The notes under the pieces: generated by a model
Database searches by the model: none
What the model saw: the letters and a program-made list of their open reading frames with translations, nothing else
Told to the model about the DNA's origin: nothing
Program-made: the position numbers and the translations under genes
Shown here: positions 1-11,480 of the stretch, in pieces
Numbering within the stretch: the stretch's first letter is position 1
Layout of the letters: each line of letters begins with the position of its first letter
Assembly (NCBI GenBank): GCA_021464245.1
Contig: JADCRB010000045.1
Location: 1 to 64,000, forward strand
Length of the DNA: 64,000 nucleotides
Reading direction: 5' to 3'
Origin: Carallia brachiata
Lineage: Eukaryota > Streptophyta > Magnoliopsida > Malpighiales > Rhizophoraceae

Positions 1-300
1 GAACGAAGAGAAGGTTAATGGGGAAACTGAGGGAATTGCGGAGGGTTTCTTCGGAAAAACGACTTTCTTCATATCATAATAATGCTCTCTGCATTTTTTG
101 TATAAAAGCGGCAATTTCGGGTCGGTGGCCTTCTTTTGATACGCAAACATGACCGTTGGGAACTCTCGTCTCCTATCAATGGAAGGAAATCTGAAATCGC
201 CTTGGATTCCCTCCCAAATACTTGCTCTTGCTACCCGCGAGTCCTCGCCGTGGAAGGATATGTAATTTTACCTAAATACCCTCGCTTATCTTAAACTACA
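1..300 (-). promoter_or_regulatory. Promoter-like segment of the unidentified gene, degenerate copy
   Basis: Homologous to 18300-18600, 39370-39720 and 55774-56070. In the 18.4 and 39.5 kb copies the minus strand holds a good TATAAATA box; here the matching position near 90-105 reads as a weaker TATAC-type sequence. No coding sequence lies within this part of the window. The promoter role is inferred from the TATA box in the sister copies and from the putative first exon beside them. Confidence 0.4.
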
Positions 301-1770
301 GCAAAATAGTAATGTCTTTCTTTTTTTTTTCTTTTTTTTTTTTTGTAAAATTTTAAATTAGTGTATAACGTTTGAACTAAAATTCAATTATAAATACAAC
401 ATTTTTTAAGATAAAATCGGTCTCTAACATTTTCATTGTAAAATAATTTAGTAATTTTATGTTACTTGACTGTTTAATTTACTAAGAAGTATATCATCTG
501 TTAGATCGCTGCTTTGCATCATATTTTTAATAATATTGTATTATACAAAGAGATAGTTTAACAGACAATATATTTATTAGTAAATTAGACAATCAGATAA
601 CAAAAACATACTGAATTATTCCACAGTAAAAACGTTGGTAACCGATTTTGTCTCAAAAAAAAAACGTTATATCCTTACTTAGACCTTTGTTAAAACGTTG
701 GGAATCGATTTTTTCCAAAAAAAAATTTTATATCTATAATTCAACCTTAACTCAAAGGTTAGGTACTAATTTAGAATTTTGATCTTTTTTTCTCTTTCTT
801 CTTCTTCTTCTCTCTAATAAAAGTATAATTCTTTAAAAGCACATGAAAAGATAATATCTTCTCCCAAAAAAATAAATAAATAAAGGATAAGCATTATGAA
901 GTAAAGTTGTACATTTGCCACCCACTATAAATATAATTTGAGCACTCAAAATATAAGTTTAGTAATTAATCGACATATTTTCATACATTTAATTTAACTT
1001 TGAATTTTCACAAAAAAGAAGAAGAATAAAGACTTTTTCTTTTTTATTTTCCAAAAGCTATTTTTTTTCAAAAAAATTAAATTCTAAATATATTTAGTAT
1101 TATTCTAAAAATTAATTTTTAACAAAAAAAAATTCTTTCAATTTTTCTTATTTTTTATTTTTTGATGCCCCTTTAAATGGATTCTAACTCAATCCTCCTC
1201 CTCCAACCTTTATTCAAAAAAAAAAAAAAAGTGATGATGACCATTTTTGCAGGAAAAAATAATTTCTATGCGAGTGGTATAGAAGTGGATAATGTAATGG
1301 CGCACCGGTTTTGACCGTAAATTCCTATCTATTTTATTTACTTATGTAGTCCTAGTAAAAAAAAACTACATAATCAAAAAATATATTTCAAAAATAAGGT
1401 TCTTGTTGCATTTATTCACCCCTTTTATTAATATAACAAATCAATTACCCATCCTTTTTATTTCAATTAAATTTTACTTAATTTTTTTTCTCTAATATGT
1501 AGATTTGAGTTAACTCGATTTATTGTTTTTAGGTGTTCCCAAAAACAAATAGAAGTACAAAAATAAAAAGAAATTAATCAAAAAAAATGTGCAAAAGAAT
1601 ATCTATCTGCAATATCACAACAATGGGAGAAAAGGAAAAAGGAAACCTACTGCAATGGGATAGAAATTGGTGCCAATTTTGCTACTTGTGATTATTTTCC
1701 GAGGGAACCAGTGCCAGCATAGCAAAACATTTCCGTGTCATTACAAGAAAAAAAAAACCCAACAGTTTCA
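301..1770. other. AT-rich intergenic spacer
   Basis: Low-complexity A/T-rich DNA with poly-A and poly-T tracts. I see no credible gene in it. It is repeated at 56070-57500. Relative to 18640-18960 it lacks the roughly 245-bp Tourist-like insertion, so it resembles an empty site for that element. Confidence 0.7.
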
Positions 1771-2036
1771 TTAGTTAAACAAGCAAAAACAAAGGTGGGA
1801 TTTCGGTCCGCGAATTCAGGATCAAAAAACAAGCTATCTTTCTGTTTTTTTTTTTAGTGGTTGGCATTGCCGCTGATGGCGTTTTCATGGGTGTCCATGT
1901 TTTGGGTCGGCGACAGAAAGTTGTCTCGAAGGGGGAGTGTGAAAGAAGGGATGACGAGATTTGGGAAAATGGAGGGAAGGCGCGTGTTTTGGACAATGGC
2001 AGTGGCAGGCCAAGCTGAATTGTGCTCCTCATCATC

Positions 2037-2435
2037 TTAGGCGTACAATTGAATGGCCCCGCATTTCTTTACCTTCCAATCGCGTTTCAGGTCTGGGAAT
2101 AATAATCCACTCCGCCCAATTGGCTTGAAGTTAAACAAGACGGCGTCGTACGAGCACGGGGTGAGGCGTGCACACTTCTCAGCTATCTTTGCAGTCAGCC
2201 TGCAAGCAAACAGCATCACGACGTCCGTTGTACGGCTTGGATCGTGTGCGGGACTGCAGTTCTCATACAGAACAAAAGTGACGAAAATATGTACCCTCGA
2301 CAACGAGGCATATAACAAATCCCAAGTAGGGATTGTTGTTGAGCCAATTTGAGGGAAGTGGAACTCTGACACTGTCTCCCATGCTTTGATTCCCGCATCA
2401 CTCTGGAATTCTAATTCCCGGATAGAGTTTCAAAC
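2037..2435 (-). pseudogene. Solitary C-JID (post-LRR) exon, copy F1
   Basis: This is an isolated copy of the last TNL exon, without TIR, NB-ARC or LRR exons in front of it. The C-terminal half aligns in frame with exon 5 of TNL-D: a VMLFACRL block, the EKCARLT segment, then SYDAVLFNFKP and a terminal KKCGAI before the stop at 2037. The N-terminal half, equivalent to RIPEW...DTVRVPLP, is in a different frame, so at least one indel separates the halves. The nearest TNL on this strand is TNL-A, whose own C-JID exon ends at 4478, so this is not simply its missing exon. It is probably the remnant of an older duplicated receptor. A spliced short product cannot be excluded. Confidence 0.65.
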
Positions 2436-2439
2436 ACAG

Positions 2440-2700
2440 TAAGATCCACCGAAAGAGAAACCAAGCTGGATTTAGTTGGTGTGATCAACTTCATTTGCCA
2501 ATGCAACCCCTATTAACTGTCAACCCTCATATTGTTCGTAGTCAAAAATCCCCGAAACCAAGTTCTGCAACCCGTTTTGCCGATCATTGTCTTGATACTC
2601 AACAGACAAGACCCGATTGGTCAAGCACCGTATATTTCATATTTGGAAGCTGCGAGAGAGAAACTGGATTCAATCACTAAGCATTTAAAGATAAGATTCT
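2440..2700. repeat. Conserved module upstream of the solitary C-JID exon, copy 1 of 5
   Basis: A block of about 260 bp that recurs at 21370-21630, 32030-32290, 43390-43650 and 58165-58440. It includes the AACCAAGCTGGATTTA-type core and the following CAACTTCATTTGCCAAT stretch. In the 32-kb copy the minus strand is open for 80 codons; here that reading is broken. The function is unknown. It may be intron or upstream exon DNA of the receptor that gave rise to the solitary C-JID exon. Confidence 0.55.
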
Positions 2701-4477
2701 ACATAAATTAGCAAGTAATCAAGTTGTTCAAATTAAGAGTCTCAACGATCAATTTTCACTTATGGGCCAATTCTTCTTTATGGGGTCCCCCTTCGCTTCC
2801 GCCAAAAAAAATTGAATAGGTTATTAGTCCCCAACAATAACCTATGCTAGTGGACTAATTCGCAATTGAGCTTTCTACATTACTCACCCTGTCTGCAGCC
2901 TTTATCTACCCGCCCTATGCGTCTGTGCAATGGTTGTCGTTCCTTCCGCATAACCTTCCACAATAGTTGGATTTTTTAAAGCTGAACACTCTGAAATTTA
3001 ACTACTTTAAGTTCTAATAACAAACTACAATAACCTGTAATATTAAGATGGATAGTAAGGTAGAGTCTAAATTGACTCATGGCTACTTTGTGAAGAATAT
3101 TTTTAAAATCACAAGTTCATTTGATTAAGAATATACAATCGTCTGCTTTGATATGACTCCATCTATTTTTAGAAATTTGTTATTGAGGCAACCCACTCCA
3201 TTTATTTGACTCACGCACGACCTATGTCCCAAGCATATAAAGATTGGCACGTGCGTTTTCGGCCAATGAAATGCAAAGTACTGAGTTGGAGATTCAAAAA
3301 TATTGAACTAAATCAGCGATGAACAAACAATCCTGCCTCGAAATAGTTTAATCTACTTTACTTTACTAAGCCACGCCGTGAGTTGGCTTTCATTGAATTC
3401 TTGCCTCCATACTAGGTGACCAAGTTGCAAAAATGTGGGCACAATTAAAGACTCATAAATAAATTGATAAAAAAGAGGAGCAAGAGAGCTGAATGCAGTA
3501 CAATAGACTTTTTCAAATAAGAAAGATGAAAGTAGAAACTGATTTCTAAAAATTTTCTTGATCTTTTCCTATTTTGAGCTTCACTTACTATACAAATTGG
3601 TGTAGCCTCTCATAGGCAATGCACACATAAATTATTTTCAGTATCTCAATTCTCAATTTCGAATTCTCTTACTTTTATCACATATTAAGACCTTGCGTGA
3701 CATTATGTTTTCCTCTTTTTTAAACCAGACCACTAGCATCTATTTGCGGCTAAAGAATCATTCTAAACGACTATAGACCGCAACAAAGAAATCTCACTAA
3801 TATCTCGTAGAAGCAATAGAAGAGCACTCAGAGGGGATCCGCCAAAAATTGGGAACTGCAAGCTTGCTGCTGACTCAAGCGTGCCATAAAATCTGCTACT
3901 CTGTCGTCGACACATCGCTACACACGTGTGATGCGCAGCGCATAAATGCAACTGATCAAATTTGATGTGCAACCAATTATATTATATGTAAAAAAATAAC
4001 AGTGATTTTTTTTTTCTTTTTAGTTGCACTTGAAATTCAGACGATTACAAATGAAATTTAATCAGTTGCATTCGATCAGCGTTTCGAGTACCTTTTTGTC
4101 TGGAAATATAACTTTTTCCAATTTTATATTAATAGGTTCGATCATTTTCTTTCTAATTGGAGTTCACATCGGAAAACAGAGAGGGGAAAAGGGTAGGAAT
4201 TAGTGCCAATTTTGCTGGCTCTGATTATTTTACCGGGCAACCAGTCCCAACATAACAAAACGTTTCTGTGCCATTGCAAGAGTAAAACCCAACAGATTGA
4301 ATGGAGCAAAATGAAAGGTGCGATTTTGGTCCGCGAATTTTGGTTCTGAAAAAACAAGCTATCTTTGTTTTCTTCTTATAGGTGGCACCGTGGCAGCGCT
4401 GATGGAGCTTTCTTTGGTGTCCGTGTTTTGGGTCGGCTGACACAATGGTAGTGGAAGGATGAGCTGAATTGTACTCC
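2701..4477. other. Intergenic spacer, repeated elsewhere in the cluster
   Basis: No gene recognised. Bases around 2860-3500 recur at 10690-11400, 32460-33100 and 58600-59250, and the shared ACTGAGTTGGA and ATTGAACTAAATCAG blocks also appear near 21750 and 43750. The part from about 3600 to 4140 is shared only with 59340-59830. It is therefore part of the duplicated unit, with a different 3' half from the B/C-type units. Confidence 0.6.
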
Positions 4478-7400
4478 TCATCTTGGGCATACAAATGGAA
4501 TGACCCCGCATTTCTCCACCGTCCAATAAGGTAATATACGCCGCTCAAAAGGTTTGAAGTTAAACAAGACGGCGTTGTACGAGCATTGGGTGAGGCGTGG
4601 ACATTTCTAGCTATCATGCCATATAGGCTGCAGGCAAACAGCATTATGACGGGCTCTGTCGGGTTTGCCACGTTTTCCACCGTGCTCATCTCGTTTAGAA
4701 CAAAAGTGAAATCACTGCGTCATCACAATCGTCTCCAAAATGGCAGCTGCATTGGAGCTGTATTTTAGGAAGAAAATCAATCTGACAACAAGGCATATAA
4801 TAAATCCCAAGTAGGGATCGTTGTTGAGCCAATCCGAGGGAAGTGGAACTCTGACTGTATCTCCCGTGCCTTGATTCCCGCACCACTCTGGAATTCTACC
4901 TCCCGGATAACATACGAAAATACTAGGCCGCAGCAACTGTACCACAAAAATAAAAATCATGACAGAATATAAATTATAAGCAGTGAATAAACAAGGGAAA
5001 AAAAAAAGAAGAAAAACAAGGAGGGAGTGAGTGTGCGTCGGAGACCTTCTCATCATTATAGTTTATCACATGCTTGTCTAAAAAATGAGTCCCCAGCTGA
5101 GAGATGGGTCTCTTGCGCTTTCATGCACTTTGAAGCACTCAGATAAGTTGACTTCACAGAGATGCGTTCGCTTGTCTGAAAGTAGTCGATCAAGGGAAGA
5201 TATGTTTTTTAATGATGTGCAACCACTCGCATGTAGTCGAACTAGGCTCACTGGAAGCTCTGGCAAAGATTGAAGCCTTCGGCAATTCTCTATGCTAAGA
5301 AATTGAAGTTGAGCAAGTTGTTTGATGCTTTCAGGAATACTCTCAAAGTGGTTCCCACCTAAACTTAACTCATTTAAAGTGGACAAACACCCTAAGTTAG
5401 CAGGTAATTCCCAGAGATCACAATATACTAAATTGACTGAGGTTAAGCAAGACATCCCTAACCACGAAGTTATTGAAGCAAGGATTTCACAACCTTCCGT
5501 GCTCAACCATTTTAGCCCTTTTAGATTGTCCACAGATGATGGTAGCTCTTTTATGGCTGTCCAGCTCAAATTCAGTCTCTCTAGATTATCCATGCTCTCG
5601 GAGATTTCTGGAAATACCTTCAATTTAAAGCAATCTCCCAGGTCGAGAAACTTAAGATGTTTTAACTTGCAAATGTTGGTTGGGAGACTCGCAAGCTCGA
5701 GGCAACGCTCCAAGTTCAATTCGACCAGTTGATCAAGGTTCTCAACAGAAGAAGGTACTTCTTTTATTGCAGTCTCACGTAAGTATAGGTACCTTACATT
5801 CCTAGAGACCTCTGGAAACATCTCAAGTCTTTTGCAACCAGAAAGGTCAAGAGTATCAAGACATCCCATATCAACATTGCTCGGAAGTCTTGTAAGATTG
5901 CTGCAGTTCTCCAACCTTAGGCATGTGACCATACTGAGTTGGCTTAAGGGCGAGCAATGCCTAACAATACTCTCAGACTGCATGTAGTTAGAATTCGGTG
6001 TAAGTGATTAGTGAATCAAAGAGAGCCTTTTGGTCAATTTAAAAAAGGTCATTAATATGAATAATTTGTACCTCAACGTCTTTGCAAAGTTCTTTAATGT
6101 TGCTATAAGGTAACTCAATCGTCAGGGGATTCTCAGGGAAAAAATCTACCGGCAAAAACTCCAATGGATATCCATACCAATAGAGATACCTCAACTCATT
6201 AGGAAGATAATCAAGACCCTGAGAAAGGTGTACTTTGCATTCTTCTTTTTTCACCCCTTCCACAACCTTTGAATTGTAGATTTTTAGAAATTTCAAATTC
6301 GGCATATTTTCAAAGGCTTTAGGACTCAAGTGGATCTTTTTTCAGCTTACTCATATTGAGGAATATGCCTTCAACTTTTCTTGTCCCCTGAAAAATAACA
6401 TGAAAAGCAACAATTGAGTAAGTATGAAAAGTGAATTGAAATTTCCATACTAAGTGCTTCTTACCGTGTTTTTCATGAATACTTGATATATATCTTGTGA
6501 ATCCCACAATCTGCTACATTCGCCTGGCTCCTTTGATTCCTCACGTACAATTTCTCTACCCATTTCTTGTAATAGATCATGCATATCTAGTGCGACTAAT
6601 TCATTCCCCAAATGAAAAGTAGTAGTAGTATTTATGAGGGACTTGTCAATGAGATTCCGAATTCCAATCTCCGTAGAAAAGCTGCAACTATTCAATATTC
6701 GTATCACAATATCTCTGTTCTCACCTTTAAAGAAACATGCTATGTGGAGAAAGATTTCCCTCTCTTCCCTATCTAGGCCTATGTAACTAATTTTTAACAC
6801 CTCTTGAATCTTACTCATGGGCACCCTTTTTAATTTATTCACAGCACTTTCCCACTCAATTTTGTTCTTGCCAAATAAAGAGGAACCCAAAACTTTAAGA
6901 GCCAAGGGATTGCCTTGACAATATCTAACAATCAAATCTGACAAGGGCTTGTGATCTTCTAGGGGATGATTTTGCTTGAAGGCATACTGACTAAAAAGTT
7001 GAAGAGCTACATCATCACACAATGCCTTGACCTCGTATATATAATCAGCCCTGCTTTCAAAAGCTTGTTTATTTCTGCTTGTTACAATAATCCTACTTCC
7101 TGAACCAAACCAACAAGGATTTCCAACTAAACCTTCTAATTGTTGTAGATCATCAACATCATCAAGAACAACTAATATCTGTTTGTGGTAGAGTCTTCTA
7201 ATTAAAGATAGTCCAGGTCCAATGCTGGGTGTATAAATTTTAATATGACTATCGCCCAATACTTGCGATATGAGCTCCTCTAATAACTTTTTCATGCCAC
7301 CTTTTTCCAATTCTTCCCTAACTTTTTGAAGAAAGCAGTAACCTTCAAATTGACATGAAATCTGGTTAAAAATAACTTCAGCAATAGTTGTTTTACCTAT

Positions 7401-8316
7401 ACCGCCCATGCCCCAGATCCCTAAAATGCGAACCTCTTGGGACCCAATAGCCAATACTCGTTTGATTTGCTCAATGCGTGAATTTATTCCCACCAGGCGC
7501 TCCAAGCCCGTGGACAAAGGCAATGTTTGATTCAGTTTCTCCAAAACATCTTCGACAATTTGGTCAACAAGATTATGCTCTGACCTGCCATAAATAAACC
7601 AAAGTTTCCTAACCATGCAAAGTTTTGTAAATACTTTTTGTAGCAATTATGCAATAGATTTATGAGACTTTTAGTCATAAAAATATCATCAACGTTATCA
7701 ATTGTTAAAATTCAAAAGGGGCCAGCACGATTTTCATTTCTATGAACTAACTAGATGGGGGAAAAGCAATCAACTCATAGTTTTCACACAGCCTATAATT
7801 TACAGAAACTTGAGCCCTGTAAAGTTACCTGATGACATTGGAATCCCACCCGGATAGATTGGCAGCTGCGGTCAACGCAGCCTTCCACTTGGGGAACTTG
7901 TCTGAGTTGATCTGAAAATTTCTCTTGCGTTTACGATCAAATGTGAAGGTTCCAGTCCTGACATCGGATGGATTCACCTCATAGAAAACGGGAATAACAA
8001 TCAGTCTGCGGGTTTCTCGGCATTCCATGATCTTGACGAGTTCGTCTAAGCACCAGGAAGAAGATGCGTAGTCCTCGGAGAAAACGACAACTGCAACCTT
8101 CGATTCTTCGATTGCCTGCAAAAGGGCCGGAGCGATCTCGTCTCCTTTTCGAAGCTGGTAGTCTATGAAGGTCTCAAGACCTTTTTCAGACAAGGCAGCA
8201 TAAAGATGGCTGATGAAATTGTCGCGAGTGTCTTCACCCCTAAAGCTCAAGAAGACGTCATGCTTCCATTGATTCTGATTGTGGTTGCCAGAAGAAGAAG
8301 AAGAAGCCAAAGCCAT
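4478..8316 (-). pseudogene. TNL-A: TIR-NB-ARC-LRR-C-JID receptor gene, broken
   Basis: Five exons: 8316-7829 (TIR), 7584-6465 (NB-ARC), 6387-6072, 5977-5046 (LRR), 4936-4478 (C-JID), all with GT-AG borders. Exons 1 and 2 are open for 536 codons. The TIR starts with DVFLSFRGEDTR at residue 20, keeps the NADase glutamate (E92 in WCLDEL) and SGWDS. The NB-ARC keeps the P-loop GMGGIGKTT (221-229), kinase-2 LVVLDDVDD (300-308), GNPLALKV (387-394) and the MHD motif (497-499). Against TNL-D, exon 3 lacks two bases near 6345, exon 4 one near 5103, and exon 5 one each near 4785, 4717 and 4608. The TIR also lacks two residues (KQ) after SDVR, in frame. Translation would stop soon after the NB-ARC, leaving a TIR-NB protein of roughly 560 residues. 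The first ATG of the TIR reading (MALASS) was chosen because TNL-B starts at the same place. Confidence 0.9.
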
Positions 8317-8447
8317 CGGATAATTAAGAGGAAAGTGCGGGCAGTGGAAGAATTGAAAAGACTCTTCACCTCTTTTGAGTTCTGAGAGAGTAGACAACGG
8401 CAGCACAAGAAGCCACCTGATCAGCAATTTATTTATCAGACTGCCCA

Positions 8448-8462
8448 TTGACTGCCGGTCAA
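8448..8462. promoter_or_regulatory. Inverted W-box pair upstream of TNL-A
   Basis: Reads TTGACTGCCGGTCAA, two TTGAC cores facing each other across five bases, about 130 bp upstream of the TNL-A start codon. The same arrangement stands upstream of TNL-B, TNL-C and the severed 5' end at 29.9 kb. TTGAC is the known core bound by WRKY transcription factors; control by WRKY proteins here is inferred. Confidence 0.6.
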
Positions 8463-8729
8463 CGTTTTTCTTCTTCTTCTTGTTTTTTTTTTAATTTTTA
8501 TGACAATCACGAGAAATTTTCATCAAATTATTCTGCGAGCCTGCAAACGACTTTTGTCCCATCCAATTTTATCTCTTCCGGAAAAAAATTGGGATTGGCC
8601 TTGTCTAATGTTTTATTTGAATAGAAATTTGCACCATACTTTGTTTGCTAGATTATCTTTTGAAAAAAATTTAGTGAAATTATTATTAAAATAAGATTAA
8701 AATTATATATACTGTTGAATTGATTAAAT

Positions 8730-8735
<6 letters not shown>

Positions 8736-8767
<32 letters not shown>
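8736..8767. repeat. (AT)n microsatellite
   Basis: An uninterrupted run of AT dinucleotides about 32 bases long inside the AT-rich region upstream of TNL-A. Confidence 0.95.
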
Positions 8768-8769
<2 letters not shown>

Positions 8770-9799
8770 TATTAAATATTATTTAATAAATTATATAATT
8801 ATTTTAATATTACTTAAAATTAAATTGTAAAAATAAATTGTCATATATGTTTGATTTGATTGTTGAGGATGTAATTTCTTTTTAATAACACTTCAATTCA
8901 TAGAAAATGCTACGTCTTTTTCTACGAATTGTATCATAACTTACATCAATTTTATAAGTATAATTAAGATAAGATTAAAATGATAAAAATATGACCAAGA
9001 CACGAAACCACTTGCATGACTGGTGTATTCTATTTCATACCTACTTTTGATGCCAATTTTTTGCACGCAGGACGAGACAGCTCCAAATTTTATAAACCAA
9101 GTTTTTACTTGGTCTCACCCACTTTATGATTATCATAATTTATCATCGCATTCATGTGACATTTCAAACATGATAAGATCCTCAAAAGATTACCAAGCTG
9201 GATTTACTTGGCGTTATCGACTTCATTAATTCATTTAGCCAATGAGACACCCTGACTTCTACATCGGATTCTTGTCAGCCAATTTTGTCTCGCCCGGTCG
9301 CCCGCATAAAATTAGGAGATCAACTTTGTAGAACGGTTATTTAATAGGTTTTTATACTATATACAAATTTGCAATATCATTATTGTCGCGACTTGTGGGA
9401 AGCAAAATTGGAGACAGGTTTTGAAAATAATTTGGAATCGTCACCAATTATTTAAAGTGTGAGTAGAACATTATAAATCAATGATTTAAAAAATTGTTTA
9501 TGTAGAAAGAATTATCAAATAAATAATAGTTTAATTTGGTTTCCCATTATTCTAAAAGGTTATACTACATATTTAGAAAAATTATATCTTAATATTATGA
9601 ATTTGTAAGATGTCAAGTACTTTACAAAAATTTTATTAATATCATGTTATCAGTTTTTGAGTCACTAAAGATTACTTACTTTTTTTTCAAGTGTCTAGAA
9701 ATATTATTTCAGTTTTAATCAATTAAAAATAACTATAACATCAATATAAGTGAATGATATAAACAAAAAAAAACATTTCTTTTTTTTATGTGTAGTAAA
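8768..9799. other. AT-rich upstream spacer with cluster-wide repeats
   Basis: No gene seen. Blocks here, such as CAGCCAATTTTGTCTCG near 9277 and AAGCTGGATTTACTTGG near 9198, recur near 29430, 30785, 31435 and 50590. The TNL upstream regions are thus built from a small set of reused segments. Confidence 0.6.
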
Positions 9800-10641
9800 G
9801 ATAGTAGTAGGGATGACGAAAATTCTCATCCCCCACGAGTACCCACCTCGCTTCGATAGGGACAAGGTCAAGCGAATTTAAGCGGGGATCGGGGACCCGT
9901 CTGATCTCCTTTTTGGTTGGTAAAGATTGGGATGAGAATGATAGTCTCCTGTGCCCCATTATGATTACATATATTTTTGATCGGTTTAAAATAGTCAAAG
10001 CTATTTTCAGTTTTCATCTGAAACTAAGACCAAACATGCATTGGAACTTACAGTACTTAGGCGTGATTATAATTGCACAAGCACTTGCAGCTTGGCTGCT
10101 TCAGGTGGTTGGCCAACTTTTGTGCTTAGGTTTTCACATGCGGGTGATAAGAGAGGTGCGAATAACAAGGGAAGAAGGAGACAATACGGTGCTGTTTTGG
10201 GGAGATGAGCATAGAGAGTGACACTGGACACGACAGTAGACTCGGTGTGCCGTGCATATAATGGTGTCTTTTGAACTGAAGATAGCTTTGTTACTACATT
10301 TTGTTGAAACTTGGGCACCAGTTTAACTGCATTGTAGTCCTTTGCCTCCTCTGTTCCGGTTTCTTTATCTCCCATGGATCATTGACCAACATAAATTGAT
10401 ACCTTTATTTCAAGTCTTCTTGTGTCATATGACTTGGAACATATATTAGCTATATGTCTTCTTATGTTCCATATAAAATGCAGAAATTTTTTGAAGTGTC
10501 TTTTTATTTAGAACGGAGATGACGCAGGAATGAGGATCCCTAATCTCTGAAGAAGACGGGAACAAGATTCAAAAGCAGGAATGGAGATCAAGAAGGCCAT
10601 ATTGACTCCTGACCCTCCCAGTTGCCATCCCTAGATAGTAG
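9800..10641. mobile_element. Non-autonomous hAT-type transposon, 826 bp, TSD GATAGTAG
   Basis: The element spans 9808-10633. It begins TAGGGATGACGA and ends with the reverse complement of TAGGGATGGCAA, giving short terminal inverted repeats. It is flanked by an exact 8-bp target duplication GATAGTAG (9800-9807 and 10634-10641), which is the hAT hallmark. No transposase motif was seen, so it would need enzyme from elsewhere. A 102-codon minus-strand reading (10375-10067) lies inside; it is unrecognised and could be captured host sequence or chance. Confidence 0.85.
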
Positions 10642-11480
10642 TCTATTATTAGAAAAGATGGATTCGAAAAATATCTTTAACCAGTGAACGACACACACCT
10701 TCAGTTTCGCAATTGAGCTTTCTACATTACTCGCCCTGTCTGTAGCCTTTGGTCAACCTGCCCTATGCGACTGTGCAAAGTTGTTACTCTTTCCGCATCA
10801 CCTTCCATGCTAGTTGGATTTCAACGCAATTTAAAGCCTAACTCTCTGAAATCTAGCTACTTTAAATTCTTTTTTTTTGGTTATAAGACTACTTTAAGTT
10901 TTAACGACAAAACTACAATAACCTGTAAACTTAATATGGATAATAAGGTAGAGTATAAACTGACTCACAACTACTTGGTGAAGAATATTTTTAAAATCAC
11001 TAGTTCATTTGATCAAGAATATAAGATCGTCTGCTTCGATATGACTCCATGTATTTAAAGAAATTTGGCATAGAGGGAACCCAATCCTATTGTTTGACGA
11101 AAGTAAGACCAAAGTCCCAAGCATATAAAGATTGGCGCGTACGTTTCCGGCAAATGAAATGCAAAAGTACTGAGTTGGAGGTTCCAAAACATTGAACTAA
11201 ATCAGCAATGAATAAACAACCCTACCTAGAAATAGTTTAGTCTACCTTATTTTATTAAGCCAAGCCTTGAGTTGGCTTCCATTGAATTATTGCCTTCAAA
11301 CTGGGCAGCCAAGGTGCAAAAATGTTAGCAAAATTAAAGACGTATGAATAAATTGAAAATAATAAGAAAAGGAAGAGAGCTGAACTGATTTAAAGAGACT
11401 TTTTGAAACAAGAATGAGGAAAGCAAAGAACTGATGGCTTTAAAATAACTACTTAGGGCATAGTGAAGAGTGAGGTGAAA
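10642..11480. other. Spacer block shared with other units
   Basis: Homologous to 2860-3500, 32460-33180 and 58600-59250, including the ATTGAGCTTTCTACATTACTC block. It looks like the left part of a further, otherwise missing, cluster unit. No coding sequence is supported. Confidence 0.6.

Larger units (their letters stand above)
1..8287. repeat. Segmental duplication 1, left copy (pairs with 55774-64000)
   Basis: This stretch matches 55774-64000 in order and orientation over its whole length, with scattered substitutions and short indels. One example is a gap of about 20 bases near 1450, present here and missing near 57200. It contains an AT-rich spacer, a solitary C-JID exon and TNL-A. The first base of the window corresponds exactly to the base after the single ambiguous base at 55773, which raises the question of an assembly join. 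Seen directly by comparing the two stretches; the cause is inferred. Confidence 0.93.

Noticed and set aside
1775..2035. 86-codon minus-strand reading, repeated at 57509-57769 and related to 45277-45468
   Set aside because: It starts directly after the stop of a C-JID exon, contains no known motif and follows 3' flanking DNA shared by the paralogues, so it looks like untranslated sequence.
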